Positions 1-5,460 of a DNA stretch of 5,630 bases are shown here, in pieces. The position numbers and the translations under genes were made by a program. The stretch lies in the NCBI GenBank assembly GCA_003445095.1, contig DLVS01000521.1, positions 1 through 5,630 of the forward strand. The letters run 5' to 3'. A model generated the notes under the pieces. It made no database searches and was not told where the DNA came from. It saw only the letters and a list, made by a program, of their open reading frames with translations. The first letter of the stretch is position 1. Each line of letters opens with the position of its first letter. The stretch comes from Verrucomicrobiales bacterium (lineage in GTDB: Bacteria; Verrucomicrobiota; Verrucomicrobiia; Limisphaerales; UBA9464).

Positions 1-794
1 GTGTCCACCGCCTTTTCTTCGGTCCCCACTGGTACTTCGCGCGCCACCGCGGCCGAGGGTTGCGTGCCAAAGAACTCACTGTACACGGCCAAGTCGGTCG
101 TTTCCGGATTCAAACCAAACTGTGCCGGATCAGGCAATTGGCGGTGCAAGATGACGTCACATTCGAAGCCGCTCGCACGGTACACCGCCCGAACCGAAGC
201 CGACACCAAATCAAACGCATCTGCATACAGGATCGTTCCAGCCTCCACTTGCTCGCCCCGGGATGACTTGAGCGCTGCCAAGTGGACGCTCTGACCGGTG
301 GCGCGATCCACGTAGGCCAGCAGCGTCGGATTACTTGTGAGCGTTTGGCCTTCCGCCGTGACCACGGTCACCGCGCCCGGCGTGGCGATATCGCTCGACA
401 AGGCGACCTGGTGCGGTCCGCGCGCCGCGACAAACCCATTCTCGACCGGTACGAATTCGGACACGGTCTCACGCCACTGACCTTCGGAATCCAAATAATG
501 AAGTCCCGAGGCGACCATCGTGAACTGATTGGTCGCGGTTATCGGGTCACCGGCTTCATCCGTGGCGGCTTGAACCCATTCGACGACTCGATAGTCGGCT
601 CCGCGTTCCAGGACCACGGGCACTACTTCCGCGCGGGCTTCGGACGCGGGTTGAGCTTGCTGGGCAAGCTGGGCGTGGAGTTGAGCTACTCCGATCAGCC
701 CGATTGAGACCGTCAGTCCGAGGTGTTGGGGAAGGCAGACTAGTTTATTGTAGGAGGGTAGTCGCGAGGAGAGATGGCAGGGTTGAGTGCGCAT
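1..794 (-). CDS. Large exported protein of unknown function, N-terminal part (runs off the left edge)
   Basis: The minus strand is open without a stop from an ATG at 794-792 to the window edge: 264 codons plus two bases. The first 41 residues look like a Sec signal peptide: a basic start (MRTQPCHLSSRLPSYNK), a hydrophobic stretch at about 18-38 (LVCLPQHLGLTVSIGLIGVAQ) and a probable cleavage after LHA (41). Then comes a Gln/Ala-rich spacer and a soluble, beta-rich region with motifs such as YRVVEWVQ (69-76), GLHYLDSEGQW (97-107) and QFGLNPETTDL (225-235). From memory, this N-terminal pattern recurs in large secreted verrucomicrobial proteins, some with repeat or adhesin-like C-termini; that is unverified. 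The only in-frame start is this ATG, because a stop lies upstream at about 896-898. No Shine-Dalgarno is visible. It diverges from the rha genes, so co-regulation is possible but not shown. The protein is real with good confidence; its function is unknown. Confidence 0.82.
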   Translation of the reverse strand, partial: MRTQPCHLSSRLPSYNKLVCLPQHLGLTVSIGLIGVAQLHAQLAQQAQPASEARAEVVPVVLERGADYRVVEWVQAATDEAGDPITATNQFTMVASGLHYLDSEGQWRETVSEFVPVENGFVAARGPHQVALSSDIATPGAVTVVTAEGQTLTSNPTLLAYVDRATGQSVHLAALKSSRGEQVEAGTILYADAFDLVSASVRAVYRASGFECDVILHRQLPDPAQFGLNPETTDLAVYSEFFGTQPSAAVAREVPVGTEEKAVD

Positions 795-1035
795 GAGTAT
801 TGGAGGGTAAGGTTCACTGCACCTAGGCCAGTCGAGATTGAGAAGGGTGTCAATTCGGATTATTCGAAACCTCGGCCTGTTTGGCGCTTTGCCTTACAGC
901 GATGGTTGCTGACCGGTCCGCCCAACGGCATTCCAAAGTTGGCTTCATCATCGGGCGGAAGGTGGGGAGCGCCTGCCAGCATGTAGAGAATTCTCAGTCA
1001 GCGGACGAGGCGCTCCGCCGTGTGACTTGAGCCCC
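795..1035. other. Divergent intergenic region with several inverted repeats, no gene
   Basis: This 241-base gap separates the minus-strand exported-protein gene from rhaA and should hold both promoters. It contains a 7-bp inverted repeat TCCGCCC/GGGCGGA (917-923 and 953-959), an overlapping CCAAC/GTTGG pair (922-926 and 938-942), and the larger inverted repeat at 966-1016. No convincing sigma-70 promoter pair and no recognisable regulator operator could be picked out by eye. A short plus-strand open frame (774-986) crosses the gap but overlaps the exported-protein start in antisense and has no family resemblance. Confidence 0.5.
966..1016. repeat. Perfect 9-bp inverted repeat with a central 10-bp palindrome
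   Basis: GGAGCGCCT at 966-974 is matched by its exact reverse complement AGGCGCTCC at 1008-1016. The 33-base interval contains the perfect palindrome GAGAATTCTC at 986-995. A second 10-bp palindrome, CGTCTAGACG, follows at 1070-1079 inside the apparent 5' extension of rhaA. The spacing suits a cruciform or palindromic-repeat element rather than an intrinsic terminator, as there is no following T-run. It could be part of an interspersed repeat family or a regulatory site; copy number in the genome is unknown. Confidence 0.55.
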
Positions 1036-2343
1036 ATGCCCATTCCACGGCACTCTTGGGGCGTGCCCGCGTCTAGACGTCCTCGGAACCTCCGAAGATC
1101 CTCCGTTGGGCGTGCCTTCGGGCTCGCGCGCGAACGGTATGCGGCGCTAGACGTCAACGTGGATCGTGCGCTGGCGAAACTGGCTCGAATACCCGTGTCG
1201 CTCCAATGCTGGCAAGGGGACGATCTTACTGGTTTTGAAAACTTCGCCGGCGCGGTCGGTGGTGGGCTCGCCGTCACTGGCAACTACCCGGGCAAAGCAC
1301 GGAACCCCGCGGAGCTGAGAATGGACTTGGAAAAGGCGCTGTCCCTAATTCCCGGCAAGCACCGCCTGAGCCTCCACGCGATGTATGGCGAATTCGAGGG
1401 CAAGAAGGTGGATCGTGACGAAATTGAAACGGAACACTTCTACCACTGGGTGACCTGGGCGCACGAACAAGGACTCGGCCTGGATTTTAATCCGACGTGC
1501 TTCGCCCACGCAAAGGCCGCGGACGGTTTTACCCTCAGCCATCCTAACAAACGGATCCGCAAGTTTTGGATCGATCACTGCATCGCCAGCCGGCACATCG
1601 GTTCGGCCATCGGGAAAGCGCTGATCAACCCCTGCGTCACCAACCTCTGGATTCCCGATGGCTTTAAAGACACACCCGCGGATCGCCGGGCTCCGCGCGA
1701 ACGATTGGCCGAATCCTTGGACGAAATCTTCAAAGAGTCGCTCAGATACAACCTCGACGCCGTGGAGCCAAAGCTCTTCGGGATTGGGGCTGAGAGCTGC
1801 ACCGTGGGCTCGCACGAATTCTACCTCGGGTACGCCATCACGCGGCAAAAGCTCCTTTGTCTCGATTCCGGCCACTTTCATCCCACGGAGAGCGTGGCCG
1901 ACAAAATCTCCAGCGTTCTCCTCTACCTGCCGGAAATTGTGTTACATGTGAGTCGCGGCGTGCGCTGGGACAGCGATCACGTGGTCACCTTCACGGATGA
2001 CCTCCAAGCCATCGCCCGCGAAGTGATTGCCACCGGGCAAACGGATCGCATTCACCTGGGTCTCGACTATTTCGACGCCAGCATCAATCGCATCGCCGCG
2101 TGGGTGATTGGCACACGGAACCTGCTTCGTGCGCTGTTGGTTGCACTGCTCGAACCGCCCGGCATCCACACCGCGGAACTCGCCGGCGACAATACCGCGC
2201 GGCTGGCATTGCAAGAAGAAGCCCGCGCGTTGCCGTTCGGGGCGGTGTGGGATTTCTACTGCGAGCGAAAAGACGTGCCGGTGGGTGAAGCGTGGTTGGC
2301 GGAGGTGAAGAACTATGAGAGGAAGATCCGGTTTAACCGCTAA
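1036..2343 (+). CDS. rhaA: L-rhamnose isomerase
   Basis: Catalyses the metal-dependent, cytosolic isomerisation of L-rhamnose to L-rhamnulose, the first step of rhamnose catabolism. The protein (435 residues from this ATG; E. coli RhaA has 419) matches the family along its length: CWQGDD (58-63), [64 protein letters not shown] and [21 protein letters not shown]. The metal ligands known in E. coli RhaA are all present with an offset of 10: E244, D277, H280, H304, D312, D314 and D344. Homology begins only at about residue 27 ([14 protein letters not shown]); the preceding Arg/Pro/Ser-rich residues have no counterpart. In-frame starts are TTG 1027, ATG 1036 and GTG 1063, none with a clear Shine-Dalgarno; the next GTG (1159) would remove conserved sequence, so ATG is chosen by default. 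Oddities: the usual His before CWQGDD is Gln57, and the usual Tyr after GAES is Cys255. The stop lies inside the left arm of the downstream inverted repeat. Confidence 0.96.
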   Translation: MPIPRHSWGVPASRRPRNLRRSSVGRAFGLARERYAALDVNVDRALAKLARIPVSLQCWQGDDLTGFENFAGAVGGGLAVTGNYPGKARNPAELRMDLEKALSLIPGKHRLSLHAMYGEFEGKKVDRDEIETEHFYHWVTWAHEQGLGLDFNPTCFAHAKAADGFTLSHPNKRIRKFWIDHCIASRHIGSAIGKALINPCVTNLWIPDGFKDTPADRRAPRERLAESLDEIFKESLRYNLDAVEPKLFGIGAESCTVGSHEFYLGYAITRQKLLCLDSGHFHPTESVADKISSVLLYLPEIVLHVSRGVRWDSDHVVTFTDDLQAIAREVIATGQTDRIHLGLDYFDASINRIAAWVIGTRNLLRALLVALLEPPGIHTAELAGDNTARLALQEEARALPFGAVWDFYCERKDVPVGEAWLAEVKNYERKIRFNR

Positions 2344-2364
2344 TCCTCGCTGATCTTCGCTAAT
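2330..2364 (+). repeat. Left arm of the cassette inverted repeat
   Basis: Positions 2335-2364 are the reverse complement of 2837-2866 except at 2346 and 2347 (28 of 30). Read on the minus strand, the arm is three 10-bp units: ATTAGCGAAG, ATCAGCGAGG and ATTAGCGGTT. The outer tip GGTTTAACC (2330-2338) is a small odd palindrome. The arm includes the last four sense codons (the first only in part) and the TAA of rhaA. Confidence 0.85.
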
Positions 2365-2383
2365 GAATGATGGGAACTGCAGA

Positions 2384-2414
2384 TGGGCTGGTGTGTTTGC
2401 GAATGTTCAGCCCA
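2384..2414 (+). repeat. Hairpin between the left arm and the GxxExxY gene
   Basis: TGGGCTG (2384-2390) pairs exactly with CAGCCCA (2408-2414) across a 17-base loop; an alternative CTGGT/ACCAG pairing (2388-2392 with 2416-2420) overlaps it. It lies in the 75-base leader between the left arm and the small gene. There is no T-run, so it is not an ordinary intrinsic terminator. It could be part of the element or a leader structure; its role is unknown. Confidence 0.4.
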
Positions 2415-2439
2415 AACCAGGCGTTAGAACCCGGTATTC

Positions 2440-2841
2440 ATGAGAACGGATGTTTACAAAGACGAAGGCTACAAGCTGATGGGCGCGGCGTTCGAGATTT
2501 ATAATGAGCAGGGCTACGGCCTGGCTGAGGAAATTTATCAGGAGTGCATGGAGATCGAGCTTGAGCTGCGCAGGATCCCGTTTCGGTCAAAACAGGAGCT
2601 CGCCTGTTTTTACAAAGGGCGAGAGCTGAAGAAGCGTTATGTCCCAGACCTGTTCGCCTTCAATTGTCTGGTTGTTGAGTTGAAGGCTGTCAGCCAGCTG
2701 GTGGCCGAGCACGAGGCCCAAGTTGTCAACTACATGCGCCTTTCCAAGCAACCCGTCGGATACCTCATCAATTTTGGCCATAAGGGAACTTTGGAATGGA
2801 AACGCTTCATTCTCTCGGAGCTCATCAAACAGAATGATTAG
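2440..2841 (+). CDS. GxxExxY family protein (PD-(D/E)XK nuclease-like fold)
   Basis: A complete 133-residue protein of the GxxExxY family (TIGR04256/PDDEXK_3 type). The name-giving motif is GLAEEIY (27-33), preceded by the usual helix GAAFEIYNEQGYG. A nuclease-like core follows: RYVPDLF with D70, then VVELKA with E80 and K82, giving a D-(x9)-E-x-K pattern. Next comes Q94 in AQVVNYMRLS and the typical ending GYLINFG (107-113) plus EWKRFI. An intact DEK set suggests a potentially active metal-dependent nuclease, but the biological role of this family is not established. It has no known link to rhamnose metabolism. The start ATG has no clear Shine-Dalgarno; family alignment (VYKDEGYKLMGAAFE) supports it. 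The gene lies between inverted repeats, and its TAG stop is within the right arm. It is in the same frame as the downstream ATPase gene, separated by 24 bases. It reads as a passenger or inserted gene. Confidence 0.9.
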   Translation: MRTDVYKDEGYKLMGAAFEIYNEQGYGLAEEIYQECMEIELELRRIPFRSKQELACFYKGRELKKRYVPDLFAFNCLVVELKAVSQLVAEHEAQVVNYMRLSKQPVGYLINFGHKGTLEWKRFILSELIKQND

Positions 2842-2873
2842 CGAAGATCAGCGGAGATTAGCGGTTTGAAACC
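2837..2873 (+). repeat. Right arm of the cassette inverted repeat
   Basis: On the plus strand this arm is three 10-bp units, ATTAGCGAAG, ATCAGCGGAG and ATTAGCGGTT (2837-2866), followed by AAACC (2869-2873), which matches the left GGTTT. The outer tip GGTTTGAAACC (2863-2873) is a perfect odd palindrome. The arm contains the TAG stop of the GxxExxY gene, the GGAG ribosome binding site and the TTG start of the ABC ATPase gene. Confidence 0.85.
2853..2856 (+). promoter_or_regulatory. Ribosome binding site of the rhamnose ABC ATPase gene, inside the right repeat arm
   Basis: GGAG lies 9 bases upstream of the TTG at 2866. It supports that start, which is the only usable one: a stop (TAG 2839-2841) lies upstream in frame, and later start codons would cut into the conserved first strand of the ATPase. 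Because GGAG is part of the inverted repeat, it could be sequestered by pairing with the left arm in a long transcript; this is inferred. Confidence 0.5.
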
Positions 2874-4524
2874 TCTCCTCCAACTCACTTCCGTCGCCAA
2901 ATCATTCGGGGCGGTCCGGGCGCTGAAGGGCGTGTCGTTCGACCTCCGGGCGGGCGAGGTGCATGCGTTGCTCGGCGAAAATGGCGCGGGCAAATCCACC
3001 CTCATTAAAATCATTACCGGCGCGCACCAGCCGGACAGCGGAACGATTGACGTCAACGGCGTACGGGTCACTCACCTCAATCCCGCCGCGGCTCACAAGC
3101 TCGGGATCGCTTGCATCTACCAGCAACCCGCGCTGTTCCCCGATCTCACCGTCGCCGAGAACATTGGACTCCGACTTGAGCCAGTCCGTCCTTCGGCTCG
3201 AGTGGACTGGGCGGGCCGGCGTCAGGTGGCGAATACCTTACTGCGGCGCCTAGGAGCCAACATTTCACCCGATGCGGAAGTTCGCTCGCTATCCATGCCA
3301 GAACAGCAGCTCGTCGAGATCGCCGGCGCGCTTGGCGCCGGCGCGCGGATCGTGATCATGGATGAACCCACGGCTTCCCTAACCCAGAACGAGCAAGAAT
3401 TGCTGTTCGGCGTTGTGCGCGAACTTCGTCAAAACGGCGTGGGCTTGGTTTATATTTCGCATCGCCTCGAGGAGATTTTTGATTTAGCGGACCGGGTTAC
3501 CGTACTACGCGATGGTGAGAGCGTGGGAACCCGTACGATTCGAGACCCGACTATGAGAAACTCGGCGGCTGCCGATTCGAGTGGCACACACAACTCGGCC
3601 TGCGATAAGGCGAACTTGCTAGCGCGGGCAGATTCAACATCGTCTGACTCTGCCGGAACGGAGCTGCCCACGCGCGGTAGTTGCCCTCCGGCGTTGCCTG
3701 GTCTGACGGAATCCGAGCTGATCAAACTGATGGTTGGTCGCGAAGTATCGCACATTTATCCGGCGTCAGAGAGCGAGCCGGGAGCGGTTGCGCTCTCTCT
3801 TGACCGCATCGGCTGCACTGCGAGCGGAGTCACGAACGTCAGTCTCGACGTCCGGGTTGGTGAGGTGGTCGGTCTATTTGGATTGGTGGGCGCTGGTCGC
3901 ACTGAACTTGCGCGAATCCTCTTCGGACTGACCCCCGCCAACTCCGGCCAGTTAAGCCTCTTCGGAGAAGAGGTGAAAATCTCCTCTCCAGAAGCAGCCA
4001 TTTCTCGCGGGATCGCCTACGTCCCGGAGGACCGAAGACGCCATGGGGTCATTCTCGAAATGCCGATCGCTCACAACCTCACAATGGCGATTCATCGCCG
4101 GCTGTTTCCGGGAACGTGGCTTCGGCTCGGCGCGGAACGTTCGGTCGCACTCGAGTGCCTGCGCGAGCTGGCGGTGAAAGCCAGTGGTCCAAATGCTCCG
4201 GGTGGGTCGCTGTCCGGGGGTAACCAGCAGAAGGTGGCACTGGGCCGGTGGCTCGCCACCAAACCACGCTTGCTCATCCTCGACGAGCCGACCCAAGGCG
4301 TCGATGTCGGCGCCAAAAGTGAAATCCATAAAATCATCCGCGGACTCACCAACGATGGGATGGCCGTGCTGATGATTTCCAGCGACCTGCCCGAGATTCT
4401 TGGCATGAGCGACCGCATCGCGGTCATGCGCGGCGGAACCATTGTCACCGTACTGCCGGGATCGAGTGACGCGCACGCCGTTATGGGCGCGGCGTTGGGC
4501 CTGTCGTTGGGTGACGCCCAATGA
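2866..4524 (+). CDS. rhaT: Sugar ABC transporter ATP-binding protein with two ATPase domains, probably for rhamnose
   Basis: The cytoplasmic ATPase of a CUT2-type (RbsA/XylG-like) sugar importer, with two nucleotide-binding domains in 552 residues. Domain 1 shows Walker A GENGAGKST (37-45), a Q-loop at YQQPALFPDLTVAENI, an atypical signature LSMPEQQ (142-148), Walker B IVIMDEPTASL (162-172) and the switch His in ISHR (199). Domain 2 shows the degenerate Walker A GLVGAGRTEL (339-348) normal for this family, AYVPEDRRRHG, a full signature LSGGNQQ (449-455), Walker B LLILDEPTQGVDVGAK (469-484) and ISSDLPE. Family members are usually about 500 residues; here roughly 50 additional residues sit between the domains. 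The start is TTG with GGAG 9 bases upstream. The 3' end overlaps rhaP by ATGA. The symbol follows rhizobial rhaSTPQ naming, not the E. coli RhaT symporter. Rhamnose is inferred from adjacent rhaA; other sugars or an AI-2-type ligand are not excluded by the ATPase alone. Confidence 0.9.
   Translation: MKPLLQLTSVAKSFGAVRALKGVSFDLRAGEVHALLGENGAGKSTLIKIITGAHQPDSGTIDVNGVRVTHLNPAAAHKLGIACIYQQPALFPDLTVAENIGLRLEPVRPSARVDWAGRRQVANTLLRRLGANISPDAEVRSLSMPEQQLVEIAGALGAGARIVIMDEPTASLTQNEQELLFGVVRELRQNGVGLVYISHRLEEIFDLADRVTVLRDGESVGTRTIRDPTMRNSAAADSSGTHNSACDKANLLARADSTSSDSAGTELPTRGSCPPALPGLTESELIKLMVGREVSHIYPASESEPGAVALSLDRIGCTASGVTNVSLDVRVGEVVGLFGLVGAGRTELARILFGLTPANSGQLSLFGEEVKISSPEAAISRGIAYVPEDRRRHGVILEMPIAHNLTMAIHRRLFPGTWLRLGAERSVALECLRELAVKASGPNAPGGSLSGGNQQKVALGRWLATKPRLLILDEPTQGVDVGAKSEIHKIIRGLTNDGMAVLMISSDLPEILGMSDRIAVMRGGTIVTVLPGSSDAHAVMGAALGLSLGDAQ
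3547..3702 (+). other. Extra interdomain segment within the ABC ATPase gene
   Basis: Codons about 228-279 encode a Ser/Ala/Thr/Asp-rich stretch with no recognisable fold, including the motifs NSAAADSSG and DSTSSDSAG. It lies between the end of domain 1 (VTVLRDGESVGTRTI) and the conserved ESELIKLMVGRE that normally follows within a few residues. The DNA here contains the inverted repeats GGCAGA/TCTGCC (3627-3632 with 3649-3654) and GCCGGA/TCCGGC (3652-3657 with 3687-3692), and a direct repeat GTCTGAC (3642-3648 and 3701-3707 or so). The reading frame is kept. Limits are approximate because they come from remembered family spacing, not an alignment. Confidence 0.5.
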
Positions 4525-5450
4525 AGGCCTATTTTCGCGAACTGTCGGTGGCCGCCACCTTGTTGGTGTTGCTGATTCTGATGGCCGTTTTCGCGCCCAA
4601 TTTTTTCGAGCCGCAGCCCTTGCTGTCCCGACTCACCGCCGCGGCCCCGAAGCTCGTGCTTGCTTGCGGCATCTCGTTGGTCCTGATCGCTCGCCAAATT
4701 GATATCTCGATCGGGTCCTTGTTCGCCGTCTGCGGTACCTGCGCCGGTCTCGTGGCGGAGGCCAAGTATCCGTTGCCGGCTGTCTTCTTAGTCGCATTGG
4801 GACTGGGCGCTATCGGCGGAATGCTTAACGGAGTTTTGGTCGCCGGACTCCGGCTGCCGAGCATCGTGGTGACGCTCGCGACGATGGTGACCTGGCGCGA
4901 GGCACTGCGGCTGCAGCAACAAGGGGTCTTCATCAATCTACCCGATGGCGTCCAGTGGTTCGGGTTAACGATGACCGTCGGTCAACTGGCCGTGTGCGGA
5001 ACGTCGCTCGGGCTGCTGGTTCTGCTGGCGTGGGCGACGAAACACCTGTCCGCGGGCCGATACGTCTACGCGGTGGGTTCCGACGCCGAGGCAGCGCGAT
5101 TGGCTGGGCTTCGTCCCCAACGAGTAACCTTCTTGGTCTTCGTTGGGATGGGCCTCCTGGCTGGGCTCTCGGCGGTTTTGAACCTGGTGCAATCGCCGCA
5201 AGTCGATCCCAGCAGCGGACGAGGGCTTGAACTCGAGGTCATCGCCGCGGCGGTGGTGGGTGGTGTTGCGGTGTCGGGGGGACGCGGCCGCTTATGGGGC
5301 ATGGCCGTTGGGTTGTTGCTCTTGGTGTGCATCGGTCCGGCCCTCACTTACGCCGGGGTAAAGCCTTATTGGGAAAAGGCCATCCAAGGCGGAATCATCT
5401 TGCTCGCGGTCGTGGCCGATGGGTTGAGAAGTCGGCGCGAGCGAAATTAG
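4521..5450 (+). CDS. rhaP: Rhamnose-type sugar ABC transporter permease, first subunit
   Basis: A 309-residue inner-membrane permease of the BPD_transp_2 (RbsC/RhaP/LsrC) family that pairs with a second permease to form the sugar channel. About eight to ten hydrophobic segments are visible, for example at 9-25, 43-58, 62-80, 86-108, 151-172, 202-222, 258-277 and 288-301. Family motifs include ARQIDISIGSLFAV (57-70), RLPSIVVTLATM (111-122), the cytoplasmic coupling loop GRYVYAVGSDAEAARLAGL (179-197) and LEVIAAAVVGGVAVSGGRG (238-256). It ends in a basic tail (RSRRERN). The ATG overlaps the ATPase stop (ATGA), indicating translational coupling. The second permease starts 10 bases downstream. Substrate assignment to rhamnose rests on rhaA and gene order; LsrC-like AI-2 transport is the closest alternative. 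Confidence 0.9.
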   Translation: MKAYFRELSVAATLLVLLILMAVFAPNFFEPQPLLSRLTAAAPKLVLACGISLVLIARQIDISIGSLFAVCGTCAGLVAEAKYPLPAVFLVALGLGAIGGMLNGVLVAGLRLPSIVVTLATMVTWREALRLQQQGVFINLPDGVQWFGLTMTVGQLAVCGTSLGLLVLLAWATKHLSAGRYVYAVGSDAEAARLAGLRPQRVTFLVFVGMGLLAGLSAVLNLVQSPQVDPSSGRGLELEVIAAAVVGGVAVSGGRGRLWGMAVGLLLLVCIGPALTYAGVKPYWEKAIQGGIILLAVVADGLRSRRERN

Positions 5451-5460
5451 AGACCCGAAC

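Larger units (their letters stand above)
2330..2873 (+). mobile_element. Putative inverted-repeat-bounded cassette carrying a GxxExxY nuclease-fold gene
   Basis: A single small gene (2440-2841) is enclosed by inverted repeats whose outer limits fall at the 3' end of rhaA and the 5' end of the ABC ATPase gene. The core arms are 30 bp with two mismatches. Beyond a 2-base gap a further 5 bp (GGTTT/AAACC) also match. No transposase, integrase or obvious target-site duplication is visible, so this is not a standard insertion sequence. It could be a non-autonomous element, a nuclease-linked selfish cassette, or an old gene that acquired repeat copies on both sides. Only the repeat geometry is seen directly; mobility is inferred. 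Confidence 0.45.

Noticed and set aside
1..707. Plus-strand open frames of 97 and 141 codons over the left end
   Set aside because: They run antisense to a longer, signal-peptide-bearing minus-strand frame that covers the whole stretch. They show no family motifs and have the composition of shadow frames.
848..853. TTGACA on the minus strand as a -35 box for the exported-protein gene
   Set aside because: The hexamer is perfect and well placed, but no acceptable -10 lies 16-19 bases further on (TGGCCT at 17). Promoter rules in this lineage are uncertain, so it was not called.
774..986. Plus-strand 70-codon frame
   Set aside because: It overlaps the start of the exported-protein gene in antisense and then crosses the inverted-repeat region; no motif, no related neighbour and no credible reason to be translated.
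948..1283. Minus-strand 111-codon frame
   Set aside because: It lies antisense to the rhaA start and the palindromic repeat; Arg/Pro/Ser-rich without domains, consistent with a high-GC shadow frame.
2335..2364. Left arm as a rhaA transcription terminator
   Set aside because: The arm is not itself a hairpin, has no T-run after it, and its partner lies about 470 bases away; the rha genes downstream are on the same strand and probably co-transcribed.
3952..4521. Minus-strand frame of 189 codons opposite the ABC ATPase gene
   Set aside because: Antisense to strongly conserved ATPase motifs (AYVPEDR, LSGGNQQ, LDEPTQGVD); a shadow frame of GC-rich coding DNA.
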